Shown here in pieces: positions 50,709-56,500 of a stretch of DNA of 56,500 nucleotides. Source of the DNA: CAXPZW01 sp964221845 (GTDB lineage Bacteria; Bacteroidota; Bacteroidia; Flavobacteriales_D; Sanyastnellaceae); NCBI GenBank assembly GCA_964221845.1, contig CAXPZW010000050.1, forward strand, positions 1 to 56,500. The letters are read 5' to 3'. The first letter of the stretch is position 1. Every line of letters starts with the position of its first letter. The notes beneath the pieces were generated by a model. That model saw only the letters and a list, made by a program, of their open reading frames with translations. It did no database searches and was not told the origin of the DNA. Made by a program: the position numbers and the translations under genes.

Positions 50709-50901
50709 TGGACCCGTGTTGGTGCCCAACGGGAGGGGAGTGGAAAGCATGAGAGTCGTGATTTCGCTGGGGTTTCTGGCAGATTGAGCGGGTAGCCAAG
50801 ACGAGGTGGGACAGCGTTAGTGCGAAGTCGTCAGGGGTCAGAGGTAGTTTTCAAGGCAAAAGCAGGCAGCGTCAAACGCGAGTAGAGATGACTTTTCTCA
50901 G

Positions 50902-51825
50902 CTAGTTTCCGAGCTTATTCAAAAAGTCCAACAACAACCCCTCATACTCCGCCGGACGGCTGCGCACAACGCCGCGGTGTCCATAACCCTCGAGGGTGAA
51001 CCACTGCTTGTTGGTGTGAGGAATCGCGTCAAAGTTGCGGCGCCCGTGGTTGTAGGGAATGCTGCGGTCTTCGGTGCCGTGGGCCATGAAGACGGGTTGG
51101 TGCACGCGTTTGAAGACCTCCTCGGTGACGGCGTCGTCCACCTCAAAGTCGGCCATGGATGCGGCACGCCAGGCAAGCAGGTCGCCGTACCAGCCGGGGT
51201 CTACCGCAAAACGGTCCATGTAGTTGTGCACCACCTCGTTGTAGCTGGCGAAGGTGCTTTCGATGATGCCTGCGTCAATGCGCGGGTCACCGGCAAGGGC
51301 CTGCGCAGCAACGCTGCCGCCCAAGCTGTAGCCCCACACCACGTAGTGGTCGGTGCCGTCGCCGCGGGCTTCCAAGTCGTCGATCACGCGGCTGACATCT
51401 TGGCCTTCCTTGACGCCAAAGGTGCACCAATCGCCGGTGGAATGGCCGTGGGAACGGTGGTCCATCAGCACCGCTCTGAACCCCGCTGGTAGCAGGAAAT
51501 CACGCGCCAAATCCGCGTGTTGGTAGCGGTGACTGCGGATGCCATGCAGCAAAATGACCGTGGTGGAGGCACTGTCGCCACGGGGTTCCCAAGTGTCATA
51601 GGCCAGGGTTTGGCCGTCGGTGGATGTGCAGGTGTGCTCGGGCAGTTCTTGCGGAATGCGGCGGCCGGGACGGCGGCGAAAGAACGAGTTTAACGCATCG
51701 ATCTGGGTGATGTACCGCGGGAAGACCCACCAGGTGCACACGCAAAAGGCCAGGACCACCAGCAGGAACAGCCGTTTGGTCCAACGCCACAGGAAGCCGC
51801 GCCAAGTGAAGGGGCGTTTAGCCAC
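50902..51825 (-). CDS. Membrane-anchored alpha/beta hydrolase
   Basis: A 307-residue protein beginning at GTG, with a basic N-terminus and one membrane segment at about residues 17-35 (RLFLLVVLAFCVCTWWVF). The hydrolase domain has VILLHGIRSHRYQH, MDHRSHGHSTGD, the nucleophile in VWGYSLGGSVA and the ending histidine GYGHRGVV. It belongs to the BEM46/YqkD-like group with a signal-anchor. Its start overlaps the stop of ctlX. Substrate unknown. Confidence 0.87.
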   Translation of the reverse strand: MAKRPFTWRGFLWRWTKRLFLLVVLAFCVCTWWVFPRYITQIDALNSFFRRRPGRRIPQELPEHTCTSTDGQTLAYDTWEPRGDSASTTVILLHGIRSHRYQHADLARDFLLPAGFRAVLMDHRSHGHSTGDWCTFGVKEGQDVSRVIDDLEARGDGTDHYVVWGYSLGGSVAAQALAGDPRIDAGIIESTFASYNEVVHNYMDRFAVDPGWYGDLLAWRAASMADFEVDDAVTEEVFKRVHQPVFMAHGTEDRSIPYNHGRRNFDAIPHTNKQWFTLEGYGHRGVVRSRPAEYEGLLLDFLNKLGN

Positions 51826-52750
51826 GTTCGGGCAGGAAGATTTCCGCCATCATGCAACGCACGCTGCCGCCGCCGATGGTTTCAATGGTGGGAATGTCAA
51901 AGGCAAGCAGTTCGGTGTACTGCTCCAAGGTGGACACTTGCGCTTGGGTGAGCGAGGCGCGGGCAGAAGCAGACATGCACAGCAGGGGTTGGTTGTCTTG
52001 GCTGCGCACGGCAAGCATGTTGCCGGCATACTCGGTGACCTGGTCCAAGGTGATGTCCACGATGGTTTTGCTGTCTGCCTCCAATGAAGCTTGCACTGCT
52101 TGGCGCTGCTCGGCATTGGGGATGCTGTCCAAGCAGATCACGGCGTATTCGGGTCCAATGGCCATCATCACGTTGGTGTGGTAGATGGCTTGTCCGCTGG
52201 CGTCCACCGATTCAAAAATGACTGTGGTGTAGCCGATGCGGTTGCACAAGGCCTCCAGCAATTCGGGGTGGGTGCGGCGCGAGGTGCAGGCGTAAGCCTT
52301 CTTGGCGGTGTGGTCAAAAATGATGCTGCCGGTGCCCTCCAAATAGCGGCCCTCGGCCTCGGTGCCTGAGAGGTCGGTGATGCTAGCTACGTCAAACCCT
52401 TCGCCAATTTGTTGCACGATGTCCATGCGGCGCTCGGTTTGGCGGTTGGAGGATTCCATGGGGTAGGTGTACACCTCGCCGGTGGCGTGAAAGCTGACCC
52501 AATTGTTGGGGAACACCGCGTCCGGCTTGACCGGGGTGGGTGTATCCTCGATCACCACCACATTGACGCCTTTGGCGCGCATTGCTAAAACCATGGCGTC
52601 AAACTCGGTTTGGGCCAGCGCAGCGGCGTTGAGGGTGGCTTCAGGAATGCTTTGGAAAGCGTTGGTCTTGGCTGTTTCGGCGTTGTAGCCAAAGGCGGCC
52701 GGACGCACCATCATGATGTGACACGTCGATTGGGTTTGCAGCGGGGTCAT
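51818..52750 (-). CDS. ctlX: CtlX, citrulline-utilization hydrolase (arginine deiminase-related)
   Basis: A 310-residue amidinotransferase-fold protein annotated as CtlX. It shows MMVRPAAFGYNAETA, DAVFPNNWVSFHATG, EGTGSIIFDHT, YHTNVMMAIGPEYAV and the nucleophile Cys near the end in GGGSVRCMMAEIF. In the family the enzyme hydrolyses citrulline or a related guanidino or ureido compound. The ATG at 52750 overlaps the stop of the arginine deiminase-like gene by four bases, a pair common in Bacteroidota. Confidence 0.9.
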   Translation of the reverse strand: MTPLQTQSTCHIMMVRPAAFGYNAETAKTNAFQSIPEATLNAAALAQTEFDAMVLAMRAKGVNVVVIEDTPTPVKPDAVFPNNWVSFHATGEVYTYPMESSNRQTERRMDIVQQIGEGFDVASITDLSGTEAEGRYLEGTGSIIFDHTAKKAYACTSRRTHPELLEALCNRIGYTTVIFESVDASGQAIYHTNVMMAIGPEYAVICLDSIPNAEQRQAVQASLEADSKTIVDITLDQVTEYAGNMLAVRSQDNQPLLCMSASARASLTQAQVSTLEQYTELLAFDIPTIETIGGGSVRCMMAEIFLPERG

Positions 52751-53664
52751 GAGCGTTGCAAGGGAAGGGTTGAGCAGCGGAACAGTCCGCCTTGCTTTGA
52801 TATTTCTGAGTAGTCTACGGTCTCCACCTGGATGCCGCGGCCGGTGAGCCATGCATTTACCTCGGTGAAGGATTGGTCCGAGATCACCACCTCTGGCGAG
52901 ATCGAGAACAGGTTGGCCTTCATGTCGTAGACCTGGTCCATGTTGAGGGCAAACACGTGTTCTGCGCCGTAGCGGTCGCGCAGGTAGGCGGCGTCTTCAG
53001 GACGGACAAACGCATCTGCGCAGAGCAATGCGCCGCCGCGTCCCACAGGCTGAAAGCAACAGTCCAGGTGCAGCACGTTGGCTTTGCCGTCGGTGTTGGA
53101 TTTGATCAGGTCAAACCCGCGCACGGTTTTGTTTGGAAACTGCGCTTGCAAGTACTCCACGGCCGCAGGGTTGGTGCGGCACGACATGTAGGTGTCAAAG
53201 TCGTCGCCGGAGTAGGTGCCCACAAAAATGGCATCGCCGTCGAGCAGGACATCTCCGCCTTCTACGCTGACGTGGTTGGGAATTTCGATGACTTGGAGAC
53301 CGGGGATAGCAGCCTGCAACACAGGCCGTACCGCATCAAATTCCTCGGCACGTTGGTCGATGATGTTAGAGCGGAAGAGTTTGTCTTCGATCACAAACCC
53401 GATATCACGGGAAAAAATCTGGTTGACATCGGTCTTGATCTGGGGGCGGTGGACTGTTACGCCGTGCATTTCCAACACGGCGCGCACCGACTCCATTTGA
53501 GGCACCATGTCGGCCTCTACGGGGTAGTTGCCGGCCAAAATGTGATCCAAGGATTTGGGGTCGTACGCTTGGGCCGCAGTAGGAGTGGGACCGCATGCTT
53601 CGGCCGTGCCTAAGACAACATGGCGAAGAAGGGCAGTTTCATTGCTGACGTTGAGCTGAATCAT
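52747..53664 (-). CDS. Arginine deiminase / dimethylarginine dimethylaminohydrolase family protein
   Basis: A 305-residue guanidino-modifying enzyme. The catalytic set is visible as SRDIGFVIED, SVEGGDVLLDGD, HLDCCFQPVG and the nucleophile in GGLFRCSTLPLQR at the C-terminus. It begins MIQLNVSNETALLRHVVLG at 53664. TATTTTCG, close to a -7 box, lies 16 bases upstream. It forms an operon with ctlX and the membrane hydrolase. Which guanidino compound is used, arginine or a methylated form, cannot be read from the sequence. Confidence 0.9.
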   Translation of the reverse strand: MIQLNVSNETALLRHVVLGTAEACGPTPTAAQAYDPKSLDHILAGNYPVEADMVPQMESVRAVLEMHGVTVHRPQIKTDVNQIFSRDIGFVIEDKLFRSNIIDQRAEEFDAVRPVLQAAIPGLQVIEIPNHVSVEGGDVLLDGDAIFVGTYSGDDFDTYMSCRTNPAAVEYLQAQFPNKTVRGFDLIKSNTDGKANVLHLDCCFQPVGRGGALLCADAFVRPEDAAYLRDRYGAEHVFALNMDQVYDMKANLFSISPEVVISDQSFTEVNAWLTGRGIQVETVDYSEISKQGGLFRCSTLPLQRS

Positions 53665-53713
53665 CCTGCTGGGTTTGCCGCGAAAATACGCCGACTCACC
53701 CAAAACATGGCCA

Positions 53714-54421
53714 TTAGAAATTGGGCTTGAGCAGGTAGTAGCTGTAGAACTTGTCGATCTCTTCCACGGCCTCTTCGGCGCTGTCGACGGTCACAAACAA
53801 GTCCATGTCTCCGGGGCTGATGTTGCCGGCTTTTTCCAGCAGGGTTGCTTTGATCCAATCCACCAGTCCGCCCCAAAATTCTTTGCCCACCAGAATGATG
53901 GGGAAGCGGCCAATTTTATCGGTTTGGATCAAGGTCAGGGACTCAAACAGCTCGTCCAGGGTGCCAAAGCCTCCGGGCATCACAATGAAGCCTTGCGAGT
54001 ACTTCACGAACATCACCTTGCGCACAAAGAAGTAGTCAAAGTCGATGCTCTTGTCGTGGTCGATGTACGGGTTGGAGCTCTGCTCAAATGGCAAGTAGAT
54101 GTTCAGGCCAACGCTGGTGCCGCCGCCTTCCTTGGCGCCTTTGTTCCCTGCTTCCATGATGCCAGGACCACCGCCGGTGATTACGCCGTATCCTTTGGTG
54201 GTCAGGCGTTTGGCAATGTCTTGGGCCATCAGGTAGTAAGGGTGATCCGGTTTGGTGCGGGCCGATCCAAAAATGGACACACACGGGCCAATGCGTTGCA
54301 TACGCTCGTAACCTTCAACGAACTCGCCCATGATTTTGAAGATGGACCAGGCATCATTGGACTTGTCTTCGTTCCAAGTGCGCTGGTTGAATTTCTGGGT
54401 GACGCGGCTATCTCGTGACAT
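53714..54421 (-). CDS. LOG/TIGR00730 family protein
   Basis: A 235-residue protein of the lysine decarboxylase-like LOG family. It has the nucleotide-binding VSIFGSARTKPDH, VITGGGPGIMEAGNKGAK and the active-site FIVMPGGFGTLDELFE. Members release free cytokinin-type bases or hydrolyse nucleoside 5'-monophosphates to base and ribose phosphate. It is complete and starts at the ATG at 54421. It lies 51 bases from the DUF4870 gene in the same direction. Confidence 0.92.
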   Translation of the reverse strand: MSRDSRVTQKFNQRTWNEDKSNDAWSIFKIMGEFVEGYERMQRIGPCVSIFGSARTKPDHPYYLMAQDIAKRLTTKGYGVITGGGPGIMEAGNKGAKEGGGTSVGLNIYLPFEQSSNPYIDHDKSIDFDYFFVRKVMFVKYSQGFIVMPGGFGTLDELFESLTLIQTDKIGRFPIILVGKEFWGGLVDWIKATLLEKAGNISPGDMDLFVTVDSAEEAVEEIDKFYSYYLLKPNF

Positions 54422-54472
54422 GGCGGAAAGTCTTTAAAGTGAATGGCTGCCGGTGGTACGGCGCCAGATAAA

Positions 54473-54778
54473 TCAGATGGATTGGAACCACTCCTGGAAG
54501 TGTTCGCCCACAAAGGGCAGGGGCTCGGTGGTTTCGTTGACACAATTGACCAAGCTCATGACCCACGCTGCAATTACGGCAATCACGTAGGCCCATCCTA
54601 TTAACGGAATGAAGACCACAAAATTGGCAATTACACCTGCAATCATGATGCCGAGGGTTTGGCGCAGGTAAAAGGCGCTGTACTCGGATTTGTTGTTGCC
54701 GTGCATGACCAAAGCAATGAGCCACCCAATCAAGGTGATGTGGGCGATGATGGCAATGGTTTTGGAGTCCTGCTGCAT
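54473..54778 (-). CDS. DUF4870 membrane protein
   Basis: A 101-residue protein with three hydrophobic segments, at about residues 8-24, 42-58 and 60-79 (IAIIAHITLIGWLIALVMHG, then FVVFIPLIGWAYVIAVIAAW). EYSAFYLRQTLG is typical of DUF4870. The function is unknown. I start at the ATG at 54778 (MQQDSKTIAII) and drop 18 upstream codons without similarity. Confidence 0.88.
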   Translation of the reverse strand: MQQDSKTIAIIAHITLIGWLIALVMHGNNKSEYSAFYLRQTLGIMIAGVIANFVVFIPLIGWAYVIAVIAAWVMSLVNCVNETTEPLPFVGEHFQEWFQSI

Positions 54779-54847
54779 GGCGGAGAGGTTTGATTCAAAT
54801 GTAACGGGTTTGCAACTGGAGCTTCGCAGCACAGGGGTAAGTTATCC

Positions 54848-56500
54848 TCAACCCCGCGTCAGTTCCAGCTTTAGGAAGCGTCCGGTGTGGCTGTCTTGCG
54901 CTTCGGCTACCTGTTCTGGCGTGCCTTCGGCGACCACGTTTCCCCCGCCTTGCCCGCCTTCTGGGCCGATGTCAATCAGGTGATCGGCCACCTTGACCAC
55001 GTCCAAGTTGTGCTCAATGACCAGCACGGTGTTGCCTTGATCTACCAAGCGGTTGAGCACGTTGATGAGCATTTGCACGTCCTGGAAATGCAGGCCCGTG
55101 GTGGGTTCGTCCAGGATGTAGAAGGTTTGGCCGGTTGACTTTTTGGAAAGCTCTGAGGCCAACTTCACGCGCTGGGCCTCCCCGCCAGAGAGGGTCGTGG
55201 ACTGCTGGCCCAAGGTGATGTAGCCCAAGCCCACATCTCGCAAGGTTTGGGTGATGCGTTTGATTTTGGGGAAGCTGTCGAAGAACTCAACGGCTTCGTC
55301 CATGGTCATGTTGAGCACGTCCGAGATGGACTTGCCTTTGTAGCGCACCTCCAAGGTTTCGCGGTTGTAGCGCTTGCCCATGCAAGTTTCGCACTCGACA
55401 TAAACGTCGGGTAGGAAGTTCATTTCAATGGTGCGCAGTCCTCCGCCTTTGCAGGTTTCGCAGCGGCCGCCGGCCACGTTGAAACTGAAGCGTCCTGGTT
55501 TGTAGCCGCGGATCTTGGATTCGGGCAGTTGGGCAAACAGGCTGCGGATTTCGGTGAAGATGCCGGTGTAGGTGGCCGGGTTGGAACGCGGCGTGCGCCC
55601 TATGGGACTCTGGTCGATTTCGATCACCTTGTCCAGGTGCTCGAGGCCTTTGATCTTCTTGTACGGCAAAGGCTTTTTGACCCCGTTGAAGAAGTGGGCG
55701 TTCAAAATGGGGTAGAGGGTCTGGTTGACCAGGCTTGACTTGCCGCTGCCCGACACGCCTGTGACGCAGATAAATGTGCCCAGCGGGAACTTCACCTTCA
55801 CGTTCTTCAGGTTGTGCCCGCTGCAGCCTTCCAGAATCAAATTCTTACGGTGGCCTTTGCGGCGCTTCTTAGGTACCTCAATTTCCAAGTCGCCGTTCAG
55901 GAACTTGGAAGTCACCGAGTCCGAGGCCAAATGGTGCTCGGGATGCCCTTCGGCTACGATTTTGCCACCGTGTGCGCCGGCACCCGGACCAATGTCAATC
56001 AAATGGTCGGAGGCCAACATCATGTCGCGGTCGTGCTCCACCACAATCACCGAGTTGCCCGTATCCCGAAGGGTTTGCAACGAATGAATCAGGCGCTCGT
56101 TGTCGCGTTGGTGCAGGCCAATACTGGGCTCGTCCAAGATGTACAGCACGCCCACCAACCGCGACCCTATTTGCGTGGCCAGCCGGATGCGCTGCGCCTC
56201 ACCACCACTCAGGGTGCGGGCCGAGCGGTCCAAGGTCAGGTAGTCCAACCCCACTTCCAACAAAAAGTCCAAGCGGTCGCGGATTTCCTTGAGGGGTTCG
56301 TGTGCGATGCGGGCTTTGCGTTCTTCCAAGCGGTCCTCCAGCCCTCTGAACCAGTCTGCCAATTGAATCAAGTCCATGCTGGCCAGCTCACCAATGTGCT
56401 TGCCGTCGATTTGGAAATAGCGGCTTTCTGCTTTGAGCCGGTGTCCGTTGCAAGTGGGGCAGGTCTTCTTGTTCATGAAGGACTGCGCCCAGCGCTTGAG
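54848..56500 (-). CDS. uvrA: Excinuclease ABC subunit A (5' part outside window)
   Basis: The C-terminal 550 residues of UvrA, the damage-recognising ATPase of nucleotide excision repair. The reading frame is open to the window edge, upstream of KRWAQSFMNKKTCPTCNG. It contains TLSGGEAQRIRLATQIGSRL and DEPSIGLHQRDN of the first ABC unit, the second P-loop VTGVSGSGKSSL, the zinc site CETCKGGG..CETCMGKRYN and the second signature TTLSGGEAQRVKLA. The C-terminus is complete. Confidence 0.97.
   Translation of the reverse strand, partial: LKRWAQSFMNKKTCPTCNGHRLKAESRYFQIDGKHIGELASMDLIQLADWFRGLEDRLEERKARIAHEPLKEIRDRLDFLLEVGLDYLTLDRSARTLSGGEAQRIRLATQIGSRLVGVLYILDEPSIGLHQRDNERLIHSLQTLRDTGNSVIVVEHDRDMMLASDHLIDIGPGAGAHGGKIVAEGHPEHHLASDSVTSKFLNGDLEIEVPKKRRKGHRKNLILEGCSGHNLKNVKVKFPLGTFICVTGVSGSGKSSLVNQTLYPILNAHFFNGVKKPLPYKKIKGLEHLDKVIEIDQSPIGRTPRSNPATYTGIFTEIRSLFAQLPESKIRGYKPGRFSFNVAGGRCETCKGGGLRTIEMNFLPDVYVECETCMGKRYNRETLEVRYKGKSISDVLNMTMDEAVEFFDSFPKIKRITQTLRDVGLGYITLGQQSTTLSGGEAQRVKLASELSKKSTGQTFYILDEPTTGLHFQDVQMLINVLNRLVDQGNTVLVIEHNLDVVKVADHLIDIGPEGGQGGGNVVAEGTPEQVAEAQDSHTGRFLKLELTRG

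Overview
The window looks like chromosomal DNA of a member of the Bacteroidota with unusually high GC for that phylum (about 55-60% by eye). The evidence is type IX secretion-type C-terminal domains on several exported proteins, a tRNA promoter of the Bacteroidota form TTTG-N17-TAnnTTTG, few Shine-Dalgarno sequences, and many Bacteroidota-typical families (DUF7009-like, START-like, DUF1800/DUF1501 pair, HYR-like repeats, CtlX). A Flavobacteriales-related lineage is my best guess, but the order cannot be fixed from the sequence. I see no phage, insertion sequence or CRISPR array. Density is high, and many neighbours overlap by 4-40 bases.

Left part (1-12.3 kb): a minus-strand one-carbon operon runs formate-tetrahydrofolate ligase (fhs), an unlisted 32-residue ORF, fdhD, and an FdhF/YdeP-type molybdoenzyme that leaves the window. 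Upstream lies a histidine kinase that keeps its catalytic core but has lost a recognisable sensor region. Facing it is a 2126-residue exported protein with 19 HYR-like repeats, two related outer domains and a different inserted domain.

Molybdenum cofactor block (12.3-23.5 kb): after an NhaC-type antiporter come moaD-moaE on plus, mobA on minus (fused to a MobB-like domain and overlapped by an acyloxyacyl hydrolase), a MarR-pirin-Tat-cupin trio on plus, then a minus-strand run surE, a membrane protein, ybjQ, DUF7009, moaA, moeA and moaC. These would make the cofactor for the FdhF/YdeP enzyme and for the sulfite dehydrogenase at 37-40 kb.

Middle (23.5-37 kb): secreted type IX cargo candidates, YjbQ, a methyltransferase, a phenylacetate-type thiolase with PaaY and TrmN6, a START-like protein, tRNA-Met(CAT), a protein ending in three C-terminal-domain-like repeats, thioredoxin-fold proteins, an alpha/beta hydrolase, a DUF2797 protein without its usual zinc cysteines and a cytosolic SsuA-like binding protein.

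Sulfur operon (37.2-41.1 kb): a remnant of a luciferase-like monooxygenase precedes a four-gene operon of Tat-exported sulfite dehydrogenase, membrane-anchored cytochrome c, rhodanese lipoprotein and a sterol desaturase-family hydroxylase. A palindromic intergenic element at 41.1 kb has a related copy at 12.2 kb.

Right part (41.3-56.5 kb): DUF1800/DUF1501 pair, YqgE, M14 peptidase, SRPBCC, DUF547, a glycosyltransferase, an unknown conserved-looking protein, two alpha/beta hydrolases, cyclophilin, a CtlX/arginine-deiminase-like pair, a LOG-family protein, DUF4870 and the C-terminal part of uvrA running out of the window.
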